From positions 18,237,879 to 18,301,878 of the forward strand of contig JARZZO010000003.1 in NCBI GenBank assembly GCA_030544215.1: DNA of 64,000 nt, given 5' to 3'. Positions 35,451-47,224 of this stretch are shown one piece after another. Each line of letters begins with the position of its first letter. The stretch's first letter is position 1. Both the position numbers and the translations under genes were made by a program. The notes under the pieces are model-generated. The model made no database searches. It worked only from the letters and a program-made list of their open reading frames with translations, and was not told where the DNA came from. The stretch comes from Zantedeschia hybrid cultivar (lineage: Eukaryota; Streptophyta; Magnoliopsida; Alismatales; Araceae).

Positions 35451-35805
35451 CTATGTTGAAAAAAATAAAAATAATCAAATATGCAATTACTCTCCTAGGA
35501 TAACTTTCATCCCTTTGAGTTTAATTTTTACTGTTGGATTATATCTGAATTGATTATAACTGTCCAATTTAGTGATAAATATTAAAATCTTAAGAGATTG
35601 GAGCAATCCTAAGGGTAATCTGACAATTTTTTTATTTTTTTGATTATTTTGTCATGATTTTTTAAATTAAAATTTGTAAGTACTTGATGGATGACTAAAA
35701 TTGAGTTCTAAAATCGAATATAATCGAACGATGAAAATAAAGCCTCAAATGAGGGGGATAATATAATATTAAAAATTTATGATAAATTTTATTTTTTCAA
35801 CATAG
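35451..35805. mobile_element. AT-rich MITE, family A copy 3, clear inverted ends
   Basis: The left end is CTATGTTGAAAAAAATAAAA; the right end, reverse-complemented, is CTATGTTGAAAAAATAAAA. The interior matches copy 1 (GGATTATATCTGAATTGATT, AATCCTAAGGGTAATCTGA). No flanking duplication could be fixed. Confidence 0.78.
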
Positions 35806-35864
35806 ACAAAGGGATCAAAAATCGCTTGCATTGTAGCAGTTCGCATATATATAGTCCTAAGGTA

Positions 35865-36165
35865 CTTCTACATTTTTAAATATTCAAATAGGCTTCTTAG
35901 AGTTGATCTCATCTCTAGAACTTTAATTTTCACTTTCAAATATTAATGATCAATCGGAGTCATTTGATAAAGTATGTATAAAAAATCAACCTCTAAAAAT
36001 ATTAAAAATAATCAAAAAAATAAAAAAACCGTTAGTTTAATCTTTTGAATTGATCACATCCTTTGAAATTTTAGTATTGATCTTCAAACAATGACACATT
36101 TGTTTAATATAATAACATAAATCAAATTCAAAAGAACGAAAAATTAATGAGATATAAATATTCTT
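35865..36165. mobile_element. AT-rich MITE, family A copy 4
   Basis: Ordered similarity to copy 2: TTTTTAAATATTCAAATAGG, ATTAATGATCAATCGGAGTC, TTGAAATTTTAGTATTGATC. Boundaries are approximate. Confidence 0.55.
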
Positions 36166-36216
36166 AAAAGTGATATATGTTATTGTGTGCACATGCGTGC
36201 GTGCCCCTGCGTGCGC

Positions 36217-36345
36217 TAAACAATTAATGTTGGTTATTGATTTATAGTGGCAGACAAAAAATTGTCTTAAAAGGCCACGATAAACAATTAAAGTTAGTTA
36301 TTGATATTTATAGTGGGGGAGAGAAATTTCTCTTAGAGGCCATTG
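36217..36345. repeat. 64-bp tandem duplication
   Basis: TAAACAATTAATGTTGGTTA at 36217 and TAAACAATTAAAGTTAGTTA at 36281 begin two units that both run on to a GGCCA.TGA/CGA end. Confidence 0.85.
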
Positions 36346-36449
36346 AGAAAGGGGCATTAATGTTCTTAGGGGGATCTGTTAGTCTTAGGTGGCCTACAAA
36401 CCAATATGGCTTTGTAATCTCGTTCATATTTATTAATATAATGACATAA

Positions 36450-37935
36450 TATTCATTATGTGTAAATCATATTAATTATCGTTTCATAATGAAATCCGTG
36501 AATATGTGCGATAGTGATCAGATTATGATGAGATCATACTAGTGAGACTGATCACTTAAACACACATATTCTTAATCGTTCATAGTCGGAGGATATCCGA
36601 GAAGGACATCAGATATCCGGTTAGACTAGTACAGATTACTCCTGCTCATGCGATGGGAGTGACTGATCTCATAGTCATTTGTATGGAGACACTAAGGCGA
36701 ATCTGTAGGTGCTCATTGGAGAATGAGTTCATTGAACTGATCCGACTGAATTGCTGGATGGTACTGTACCTCACTGTCAACTAACTTGATTCTATTGTCG
36801 CAGTTCCGTGGATGGTCCTCGGACCTGAGATACTAAGGACACCTTGTCAGTGAACTTCTGTGCTTTGACTTTAGTTTATAAATATTTAACCACGGGATTC
36901 TAAACAGTCAAGGATCGGGTATAGTGGAATATCGTTGAAGGGAATTGAATGTCAATAAGAAATCATTCGCTCTCGGTACGATGAGAGAGAATGCTTTAGG
37001 AAGGATGCGCGAAAGTCCCTGACCAGGACAGACGATAATATCGGGAAGGGAGTTTTCCGATATTCATTAGCGGCATCCAATCCAAGTGAGTTGACCGGTT
37101 AAGGTTTGACAGTACACCATATCTTAAGTCGACTCGAGAGCATCGTACGAATGAAGGATTATATCCATGTAGTAACTGCCGGCAGAAAGGTTCCAAGAGT
37201 GGGTTATTTAACTCCGATACTTTCCGGGTTCATGCGGTGTTGCTTGGCACCTAACGTGATCGGAAGCCTGATCAAATTCGATGTGAGACATCAATTCGAT
37301 TGATTAATTAATTAATATAGAGTTATTAATTGATTAATAAAACCAGTGAGGAGTCATTGGGCTTATTGGACTATTAACCGGACTGATTATTGGGCATAGA
37401 GGGTCACACGCAAAAGATTCTCAAGGCGATGGATAAATAAGTGGGTTTTATATAAATCGGGGATTTTTATGAAAAACTGCGCGGTGAGTATAAAATATAG
37501 CAGACGGACTGAGCATGCTAAAATGTTGCTAACCCTAGCCGCCTCCTTCTCTCTTTCTCTCTCTCTCTGGTGCCCCAGAAGAAACCGGATCTCCGGATCT
37601 ACTCTGTTGCTTCTCTAAATCCCGTTCGACGGGAAATCGTCCGCAGGTTGCGGTGATTGTTGTGGCAAACGGCAGAGACTTCGTGGGTTGCGAAGAACGA
37701 GGAACATGAAGATATCCGTCGCGATGAAGATCGCGTGGACTCCACTAGAGGCCGGGTACTTGCGCAGCTTGCGGTATCGTACCGATGGAACCAAATGGTT
37801 GCAGATTCGAATCCACACACGGTAAGATTCGATAATCCGATTATCGATATTTTAGTTTTTTTGAAACGGAAACGGATCTCCGTTTTTATTTTATTTTTGC
37901 TGCGCGGGAGATCCGGAGAAACCTGAGAACCCAAT
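36450..37935 (+). mobile_element. LTR-retrotransposon remnant (3' internal region plus LTR-like part)
   Basis: 36450-37320 is mid-GC sequence without a frame that I recognise as the long non-coding stretch before the 3' LTR in some plant Copia elements (for example CCTGACCAGGACAGA, GACAGTACACCATATCTTAAG, GCACCTAACGTGATCGGAAG). 37321-37935 looks LTR-like, with a TTTTATATAAATCGG TATA region, a leader with a CT tract, and TTGCTGCGCGGGAGATCC near the end. No second LTR, primer-binding site or coding domain was found. Recognition rests on style only. Confidence 0.4.
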
Positions 37936-38029
37936 AGGATCAACCAAGTTCAAGAAGCTACATATAGAAGGGAATTTTTATAAATGGACACTGTATCCTC
38001 AATGAACCAATCTTAAGGATGCTATAAGG

Positions 38030-38235
38030 TATGCTTCGTCGACTCGAAGAGTCGGACTTCGAGTCGGATCGATTCAGATCTCCCACGATTAGGTACGAGT
38101 CTAGTTGACTCGTGCTGACTCGCACGAGTCGTATGAATTTTTTTTTTCAAATCATATAGATTCGGTTGAATCGCACGAACTTGAGTTCGCCTTGATACAG
38201 TTAGAATCATCCAAATTAGTCTGATCCAGTACTGC
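38030..38235. repeat. GACTCG-rich repeat, copy 1
   Basis: Dense GACTCG/CGAGTC and GACTCGCACGAGTCGTA palindromic steps. The same vocabulary recurs at 42700-42855 in the C2-gene intron. Confidence 0.6.
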
Positions 38236-39776
38236 AAACTATATACTCTGACAGGGATGATAAAGTTCTCCTTTTGTCAAAATAACTAAGATGAAGCGAC
38301 AAGCCCCGCTTATCAAACTGACAAATTTGGAACCCCTCGCGTCTATCAACGTCCTTTCAAATGACCCCCCTTCAATGAGCTAATCAATGAAGCACAGTCT
38401 TTCTGACCAGTGTGATAGATAAGAGAGGTTGCATCCCTCCTTTCATCCTCTCAGGCTTTCTGGAATCTTTGTGTCCCTGCCCACTCTTCTCCCTTCTTGG
38501 GAACCCTCCCTATGGTTTGCTGCCTGTTCCCTTCACCGACATTTTCCCTTTAACATGGGTATATGCTAAACTAGACTATTTTATTTCCATTGTTCATTGG
38601 TTCTTTTGGGCTTCTGGTACATTTGCAGAGCCTCGAAATTTAGCTAGATCACTATTTAGCAACAATGAGTTTAGATCAACATTGATATGATGAGCCTTTT
38701 TTTGCAAATAATACATTGTAACTCCTTTGACAACCGTCTTAAAATGGGGTTATGTGATAACATTTACCTGTCTTTGGTCATCGATCGAGACATAAATTCG
38801 GTATTTTTACATATCTTAGGTTCCTTGGTAAATAAATGCAAAGAGCACTCTCCTGAATTTAAGATAAATATTAATATGGTATTCAATTATTCAGACTTGA
38901 CATAAATCAATGTGTATAATATATATGGATGAATAAATGGTCTCGTCAATATAAACAGTGTATCCATTAATATTTGATATTTACCAGATTATTTGGACTT
39001 TCAAACTCGTATTTTACAAAGCCCAAGTCCAACCCATCAAAGGAATCTGACTTAAAATTGCAACATCAGTCTAACCCAAAAATAAAATAGACTTTATTTC
39101 AATAACCAAACACACTTAATATTCGGACTTTCAGGTTTTGAGTACCCATTTCCCTCCCTGCTTGTACATACGTATATTAAATAGATTATTTACAATATTT
39201 TCACAAGATAACACCTTCTTGGTCATGTGCTAATATCTTGTTTCATGAGTGGAATAGTGATTTAACCTTAAAAACTCTCATTATGTCACAATGACCACAT
39301 ATAGCCACAATGACATCTTTTATCAAGGAGAATAGATCCTTTCAGTACACGTTTGGATCGGAGTCCAACAATACTGAGAGGGAAAAGATCTAGATATTTG
39401 TCAAATTTTGAGATCACATGAGCGGAAAAGTTTTACAATATTTGGCCCTCCTCCCCCTTTTAATATTGCTGAATTCCACTTTAAACGTGTGCTGAGAGGA
39501 TCTCTGGTCTTTATCAAGAACTTAAACTCAATTTTGATTATATTTAATTCCAAACAAACCATCACATTGGGAATGATGAGAATACGTCAAGCCTCTCTTA
39601 AATCCATTAATATTTGAGACTGCGACAAGAAACGATGTTAATAAATCAGTGTCCAACCTTTTTTTGCATACCACACCCTCTTCTTTCCATACAACAAAAT
39701 CTACCATCAAATCTATCTGTTTCCACAACGTGTCCCCCCTACAAGGCTAGCTAGAAAGGGGGCGTCAACCTCTCGC
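38236..39776. other. AT-rich intergenic; no gene
   Basis: No supported frame. The last ~150 bp is probably 3'UTR of the C2 gene. Confidence 0.5.
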
Positions 39777-42700
39777 CTAGCTAGCAGCCGCCTGCGCATC
39801 GGGCTGGTTGTCGACCCACCTCAGCTTCAACTCCACCTCGCCGGACTCAACATCACAGAGCCTCAGGCGCACGTCCTGGACAATCTCGCCGTCGACATAG
39901 GTGATGAAGCTCTCCGCCAGGAGGCAATTGTCGCTGTCGGGGGCCGCCTTCCGCAGCTTCGTCTCTCCTGCAGACAGCCGCAGTGCTCGCCGGAGCCGAG
40001 AGGACGAGGCGAGGGGCTGGAGGTTTAGGTGGGCGCGCCCCATCTTGTCGTCTGCCTTGAACCTGTCTCGGTCGAACACCTCCTGCGAGATTGTAAGAAA
40101 TTTAAGCAAACCGAGTATCCAGTACAAGTATATATCAACTTCTCTTCGAGTTCGAACCGAGTTTGCGCTTAAGATTTAGCTGGACAAGTTGAGCTCCCAA
40201 AAAAAAATAACGCTTGGCTTGGCTCATCAACATGCTCATTATTAAAATAGTTTCACATTGAAAATAAATAACTAAAGTATATCTAAATGAATGGTATTTT
40301 CTCGGATTAATGTCGTTTGAGTTAGATGGCTTAATAACTTCAATATAGTACATGAATCTCATATTTGCTATGTTCTTCATTCCATACCTTGAGATTTTGA
40401 GTTGAATGATCTAATAATTTCAATGGTCACAAAGAGAGATGTCACAATAACAGTGAGAGAAACGTCATGGAAGCAGTAACAACTTGAAAAAAAAGAATGA
40501 TCTTCAGAAGTATAATTTGACTGGTTCAACTCTGAAGAATGTTTCCCATGGTCACAGTAGTATTTAAAAGAAGGAAAAAGATCATCATAAGTATAATTTG
40601 ACTGGTTCAACTCTGTAGAATGTTTCACATGACAGAGCAAACCAGTTATTTAATAAGATAAAAGAGTAACCAGTGGGCTGAGGTGCGACTTATATCCACT
40701 AGAAGCTTTTTGACCATAGCACGCAGGCATCTTGGCCATGGACGTTTAGTCCCAGCAAAGGCCAACAATGGCTTTATTCAATTTTGAATTTTGGAACGTA
40801 GACCATGATCATTACACAACTAGGCATGACAAGTTCCATTATTTACTCTCATCTTTAAACCAAGCATACCATTTAAATGGTTCCTGCCAAAAGAAGGGTC
40901 AAACTGTAGGCTAGATATCGAAGATGACTTGTAGCTCTTTGACTAGGACTGCTTTCCTGTCAGGGGATATGTTCTTTATTAAATGGAATCAGAAACAGCA
41001 TGCATGTAGTATAAATAAGCTGATCTGGACGATGAGAGCTATAGGTGGCCAGACGATGTAAGATTGCCAGAACAGCCAAGAAAGATTGGCCGCCATATCT
41101 GACTGTAACATACTAGATGTTGGCACGGGTACATGTAGTTTTCACAGTTGACATTCAAGATCTTAAGATTGAAACAGTGAGTTGGTATAGGTTTCTTAGT
41201 TTTAGTTTCAACAGCAAATCCAAACTTGATGGTTTTCCCTTGTCAGGTAAATGTCATAGTTTATGAAGCGTGGCTTTTTTTGGTGATCAAAATTAGGGCT
41301 GTCAATGGAGCGTGGCCTTTTTTAGTGATCAAAATTAGGGTTGTCAATGGATATCCGAATTCCGATTATTCGCTCCATTTCTATTTTTACTAATGGATAC
41401 GAATGTCCGTTAAAGACCATCCGTTAAGTTATAGGAAATGAAAATTAATCTCCGATAATTATAGGAGTAAAAAAATGGAAACACTCATTTCCGCATCCGC
41501 TAACCCGTTTCCATTTCCGAATGATCATGTATCTTATACATCCATCCACATACACAACAGTGAGAAAATCTTTTGACAGTTTGATAAAAGTAAGACACAT
41601 TTTTATGGCATATATTTGGGTATATTCATATGTAAATTTAGATTGATAGATAAAGTAGATCTCAAAAATCAATAATTTTTAATATATTAAACATTTGTAA
41701 GTTTAATTTTTTTAATTATTAATTTTTTTTATCGAAAAGTAAATACTAACAGTAATTTTAAATAGCTTCTTAATATAGCGATGATGGTAGTGGAAACTTC
41801 CGCTTAGTTCCGTTTTCGTTTTCGATTTTTTATTTAAAAGTAGAAATAGATGCGGAAGCGGAAACACTCACTTCCGTTTCCATTTGTCTCCGATAAACTT
41901 TGTAGGAAACGGAAGCAGAAAGTGCCATTTCCGTTTCCGTCTCCGACCCGTTGACAGTCCTAATCAAAATACATGGGCATACTCGAATAAGCCTTCTAAC
42001 AAAGAACTTTGTGAAGCAATTGAAATCAGATTAATGGTGTGCACCATCAACTGTTGAAAGATTGACGCAGAGATTACTCACAAGTTTGAGGACTCCAACG
42101 GGCTCTGTCACAGTGAAAGTTAGCTCCTCGTTCCAAACTGGATTTAGGCAACTGTTTATGACCTTCGTCTTCAGAGTCTGGTCCACGAAGCAATTGTTAA
42201 TTAGATTATCAAATAAAAAATAATTAGATCGATCGTATTCTAATAGACCAAGTACCATTCACACTGTTAACCCTTCATCTGGACCTCAAAGCAGATTTCA
42301 CATTCAAGTCCTCAAATTAACACAGACACAGACAGACACACAGACAGACACACACATAGACACACAGACACAGACACGCACACACAGAGACACAGACACA
42401 CACACAGAGACACACAGAGACAGACACACACAGATACAGACACACACACACACACACACACAAACAAGAAAGCCTTAGGTGGGGATGTGACCTACGAATA
42501 AGAAATTAAATATTAAGACCAACAGTTCTGATAATACAAGTATTCCAGTCTTAATCGGATAGCTGGCGATTGAGATGGCACAGCCAGCATAGGGTCAAGA
42601 GCAATAATTTTGCAAGGGTGTGACCTGTAACCTTCTCGGCAAGTCGGTAGGTGAAGAATGAGGATTGAGAGAGAGAAAGAGAGATGTTATTTGTACTATG

Positions 42701-43247
42701 GTTTTTTGTACCGGATCTCCGAGTCAGTACGACTCGATTGAGCTTGTACGATTTGGCCATGCGACTCGTACGAGTCGACACGAGTTAACGAGACTTGTAC
42801 TAGATCATGGAAGATCCGAATCGACTTCTGCGACTCTACGAACCCTGATTTGTACCCCTCCAGTATTCCTCATCTCTCAACTACCCACATGAATTTACAA
42901 TAGTAAACTTTTTTCTCACGATTATTCAGGCACATTCAGACAATAAAGAGAGAATCTATTAATTTAGCAAAGGAAACAAGGAGAAATGGCAAAATTGGGC
43001 AAACTAATAACCCTCTCCAGGTGTGTCCAATGCCACAATAAACTTAGAACTCAAGGTACACCCATCCATCAGAATCACCACGTAGCAACAGAGCAGAATC
43101 AAGTACAGCTGGGTAAAAGACGAGAACTTTTACCTGATTACCGACCCTCACCACGACGTAAGGATCACTGCTAGTAAAATCCCGAATCGCCAGCCTCTTC
43201 CCACGCACCACCAGCACCTTGAGCGTCCCAACAGGGTGGTCCGCCAT
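39777..43247 (-). CDS. CAR-type C2-domain protein (C2-domain ABA-related family)
   Basis: There are three coding exons: 43247-43134, 42177-42082 and 40082-39777. All junctions are phase 0 with GTAAAA..CCAG and GTGAGT..CGCAG introns. The product has 171 residues, normal for plant CAR proteins. The single C2 domain starts LKVLVVRGKRLAIRDFTSSD; calcium-loop acidic residues are D23, D28, D74, D76 and D82 (FDRDRFKADDKMG). The CAR-specific C terminus is present: CLLAESFITYVDGEIVQD and GEVELKLRWVD. In Arabidopsis, CAR proteins bind phospholipid with calcium and bring ABA receptors to the plasma membrane; that role is inferred here. The M at 43247 follows a likely 5'UTR acceptor (TCTGCAG before 43261), so the upstream in-frame M at 43277 is intronic. 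Introns of 956 and 1,999 bp carry a GACTCG repeat, a CACAGA simple repeat and a hAT MITE. Confidence 0.9.
41268..41351. repeat. 42-bp tandem duplication spanning a MITE end
   Basis: GCGTGGCTTTTTTTGGTGAT..GTCAATGGA (41268-41309) is followed directly by the same 42 bases with three differences (41310-41351). The second copy contains the left end of the adjacent MITE and its target duplication. Confidence 0.9.
41336..41962. mobile_element. hAT-type MITE in the C2-gene intron, perfect 8-bp target duplication
   Basis: The left end is TAGGGTTGTCAATGGATATCC; the reverse-complemented right end is TAGGACTGTCAACGGGTCGG. It is flanked on both sides by ATCAAAAT (41328-41335 and 41963-41970). The body has TTTCCGTTTCC/GGAAACGGAA steps, as in the 22.7- and 24.6-kb copies. 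Confidence 0.92.
42320..42462. repeat. CACAGA/CA simple-repeat tract
   Basis: Imperfect CACAGACA units pass into a pure (CA)n run, in intron 1 of the C2 gene. Confidence 0.95.
42700..42855. repeat. GACTCG-rich repeat, copy 2
   Basis: CGACTCGTACGAGTCGACACGAGT-like palindromes shared in style with 38030-38235. Located in intron 1 of the C2 gene. Confidence 0.6.
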
Positions 43248-43261
43248 GTGCACCCTCCTCC

Positions 43262-43558
43262 CTGCAGACATCACCAAGGAGGCACAAGATTTTCACAAAT
43301 CCCACGATTCCCGGCGATGAGATGTGCAAAAACCGGACCCAAACGCTCCCAAGCAGAGCAGGAAAACGACCTAGCCTATGAGCATCCAGATGGTAACCAA
43401 ACGGGCGAGGAGAATACATAACTAGAAGATCAGAACTCAGGGACACACGTATCCTTAACAAAATCGTGGGAAAATTAGATGTCTGAAACATGTGCAGGAG
43501 ATAACACCAAAATATAGGGAGAGGGCATCGAAACTAGAAAGAAAGGGCTCCCCCTCAC
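43262..43558 (-). other. Probable 5'UTR intron of the C2 gene
   Basis: The minus-strand donor AGCAGAG|GTGAGG (exon edge 43559) and acceptor TCTGCAG| (exon edge 43261) bracket 297 bp. The downstream exon begins 14 bases before the ATG. This explains the upstream open frame without a coding start. Confidence 0.6.
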
Positions 43559-45394
43559 CTCTGCTAGCTCCCTCTCTTCGCACCCCCACAGCACAGCCGG
43601 AATGGGTTTGTAGGATTTCCACCGTCAAAGGCGCCGCCGGAGAGGAAAAGGAGTAGCAGAAGCCAGGAAAGCGGGGGGAAGCAGTGGGGGTAGGAAGAGG
43701 ACAGGTATTACTACATAGATTTATAGGTGAGCGTAGAAGGAGTGCTGAATTCCGGATCACTTTGATCAGTATCTTTCTCGGATAGATATCCCTGATGACC
43801 GCCACCTGGCCCGTCCCCACATGCATCACCACCGTCATGGTGGAAACCCGAGCGTTCGTGGGGCCGCCGCACCTGCTGTCGGAACTCTCGCTGCTGCTTT
43901 CGGGGATGGACGGGGCGGGGTTTCTGGTGAGAGTAATATTTTCTGTAATACTCGTGCATTACAATCCACTTAACTTGTAATATATGGATTAACAGCTGTC
44001 CGATTTAGTCGTAAAAAAAGTTGATTTTTTATCTTTATTGTTTGTTCGATTTTTTAAAAAAATTTGAACGTCTAATAAAAAATCGTAGATAGAGACGGGT
44101 CGTTTAGGTCAGCTCTGACCGATTATATATTTTTTAAATTTTTTTACCTTTTACACATAAATTGAGGTTTATATCATTTTTTTTCAAAAACATATATAGT
44201 CGGAACGGGTCGACTTGGGGAACCCGGCTCTACCGTTCGATTTTTGATCTGAAGTTCCAATTTTTTTTTTAAATCTAAACATAAAATAAAAAATGAAAAA
44301 CCAACCCCCTCCTTGATTATCTTGCCCTTAAAAATAATTTTATTTAAAATTTTATTTTATTTTTTAAATAATATAATCTTGTTGTTAATTTCTTTGATAG
44401 AATTTTAATTATTTTAACATTGATTTGACAATTATTTTTCTTGCCTTTTTTTATTATGCACATATGACGGGATCTTAGGAGGGTGTCTGCATTCTCAAAT
44501 TTTCTGGAAAATATAAGATTCTGATAAACATTTTCTTCGAAAGCGAAAAGTCGTACGAGTAATTTGCTAAAAAAAAACATATATTCTCAAATTTTATAGG
44601 AAAAATAAGTGAACAAGTAGAAAGATCTGTTTGTATGCTCATATGCAGAGAAAAGGAGAAAAAGTTGAGTAGTGAAGAGTAGGTGGAAAAATATTTTTGG
44701 ATTCTATTTCTCCAAGGGGGGGAAGGTGGGGGAATGAAGTCCAGCTGGGGAGAAAAAGTATATTTTACGTATCTGAAAAACATTTTTCTAACTATTATTT
44801 TCATGTGTTTACAAAATATGAAAAAATTAGTTGTGAAAATAATGAAGAAACGAAAGATTCTGAGTATTGCAAACACCTCCATAGACAATAGACAATGGTA
44901 GCAGTAATTTGGAAACCATGCCCATAGTGCGCTGCACTCACTAGATGATCTCACCACCACAGTGAGAGCAGCCAGCGTAACTTGAAAATGAAATTTCTCA
45001 GAAGACCATAACCAAACACCCTGATAGCATTTTTGAAATGAAACTTTTGGACAAGAAACTGAATGTGAAAATGAAAGCATGTACGTTCACATACCACTTT
45101 CACTTTTAAATAAATATTTTGATTATATATATATATATATATATATAAAGATTCAATCAGCAAAGCGAAGACATGACTCCATAACTCTAAAATCGGCGGC
45201 ATGGCCATTTATGCTTTGGTAGAAGAGTTTTATTTTCTGCATCGCAACAAGTTGATGTAGAATGGATCTCCTAGTCTCATTCCGTCATCTAGAATGCGCA
45301 CATGAGACTGTCTTCGCATTAATGCATTCTGACGTCAGTCAAAAGAAATAAAAAAATTTACCTACAGACTGTGCTCCTTGAGAGTGTCTTGAGG
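43559..45394. other. C2-gene promoter side, then AT-rich intergenic
   Basis: 43559-43720 is likely 5'UTR/promoter, with a GC-rich stretch to 43920. From 44000 on the sequence is AT-rich with homopolymer runs and an (AT)n microsatellite at 45124-45147. No gene was recognised. Confidence 0.4.
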
Positions 45395-45595
45395 AGCTCA
45401 AGAGTATTATGACGTTCTCGACCGTATCAGAACGTTCTCCAACGCATGAGTGCACTGAATAGCGCCAGAATGCTCTTGAGTGCCTCAAGACGTGCCATGA
45501 AGCGCTCGCGAGCATCATGACGCTCTCTAGCACATTAGGATGTTCTCCAGCATACGAGTCTATTGCACTCGTACGCCGAAGAGCACCTTGATACA
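45395..45595. repeat. Two copies of a ~108-bp repeat
   Basis: GAGTATTATGACGTTCTCGACC (45402) aligns with GAGCATCATGACGCTCTCTAGC (45510), and ACGTTCTCCAACGCATGAGT with ATGTTCTCCAGCATACGAGT. Shorter internal echoes of the GACGCTCTC phrase are also present. The minus-strand frame shows the same repeat at protein level (GEHPNVLESVMML / GERSDTVENVIIL), but there is no evidence that it is coding. Confidence 0.75.
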
Positions 45596-47216
45596 CTCGA
45601 GAGAGTCAAGATGCTTAAAATGCTCTCAAGATCACATATGGAAGAGCAAACTTTTTTATTTTTATTTTTGGCTGGCATCACGACGCATTTATGGAGGGAG
45701 ACAATCTCATGTGTGCGCTCTAGATTGTGAAATAAGACTGGAAGATCCATTCCATGTCAACTTGATGTGATGCAATAAATAAGAGATGACACTGTTATAC
45801 ACAGGGCTAGGGTTAGGGTCTTCCTTCCTGCGTATTCCAACATGAGACTAAAGTGAAGATACCTAATTTTAACTTGACGCATGCATGAGCATAGTGGGCA
45901 TACCAGTAATTGTACGGACAAACATGCTGCATGAATTTACATTGCACACCATGAGCAGGAATGGGCCTTGTGTATATGTAGCAAATATGAATGTGCATTA
46001 GTGGGGAAAATAAAAATGTATATTTTCATTTTTATTTTTGTTTTCACTTTCAAATAAAAAATGAATGCAAAAATAGAAACATGTATTTTTATTTTTACTT
46101 CTAATTTTGAATTCCTCTATATAAAAATAGATTAAAAAAACATCTATTCCTACTCTCTATTTTCCTCTGACCCGTCTACATCCCTATTCGGGGTGCAAAC
46201 GAGTAGGGTCTGGTGGAAAATTGAGACACTTTAAATTCTGTGAACCACGATTTAGGGGCAGTCTTGAGGTCTATCCTTGCGCACCACTCTTATCCTCTTA
46301 AAGGAAGGGAGAGAGAACTGAAGTGCAAACGACAAGTTTGTCATGTTTATGTCTGATTCATCTATCGTTGGCTAAAATTTTAATTAATAAGCTATCCAAA
46401 TATAAATAAATTTAATTTTCTCTTATTTAAGCTCTTCTTACACTATTATCAAATTTAATTTAAATGTTAAATATAAATAGTTTTGATGGATTTAATGTTT
46501 ACTAATTTGTTGGGGTATTAAAAGAATGAAAAGTTTGAATTATTTATTGTTATATTTAATATAATAAATTAAAGTATTAATTAAGATATAAATAAATACT
46601 AAGTAATTACTGGATATGAATATGTTACTAGAAAATAATAAAATCATAATGGGTCACTAACATAAATGGATTGAGCATATCACACTCAAAATTAAGTTAT
46701 TTATTACTCAAACGTACGATTTTATTTAACCTTTACTTGTTTACTTAGTCAATTAAATCAAACTTTAATAAAATTCAATCACGAAATTATTCATCAAAAC
46801 ATACATTTATTTAAAAAGAGGAGATAAGACCTATAGGACTTATAGGACGCATTCCTTAGACTGTCTCACTTTATTTGTAGAATAAGTTATTACGTGAGGT
46901 CTACTGACGGAATAGCGCATACTAAAATAAGAGGTGTTTCGATTTAATAGTTTTGTGAGGCCCGTTGACTGAATAAGAATAGTAAACAATTCTTAAATCT
47001 AAGATTAGATGACTTATATTTCTTATTCTCCGAATAAGTTATTATGTACGGATATAAGCTATTTTACTTGTCAAACTAAAATTAAACTTACGCTCCCGAT
47101 CACAAGACTACGGCCCAAGGGTAAGTATGTTGTCCCACCCACCCTTTTCTAATCAACTAGCTGATTCACCTCAGGTTCTTGTGAGTAGTGGGTCTAGAAA
47201 ATGATGTCACGAGGAT
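45596..47216. other. AT-rich intergenic; no gene
   Basis: No supported frame or element ends. Confidence 0.5.
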
Positions 47217-47224
47217 CCCATATC

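Noticed and set aside
36450..37935. Host gene with GC-moderate exons
   Set aside because: No open frame or splice pattern; the texture matches the non-coding part of an LTR element.
43236..43980. Possible extra N-terminal coding exon of the C2 gene
   Set aside because: The in-frame extension upstream of 43247 crosses a consensus acceptor. CAR proteins start close to the C2 domain, so it is read as 5'UTR plus intron.
44475..45080. 201-codon minus frame
   Set aside because: AT-rich chance frame, Phe/Ile/Ser-rich, no motif, codon texture like intergenic sequence.
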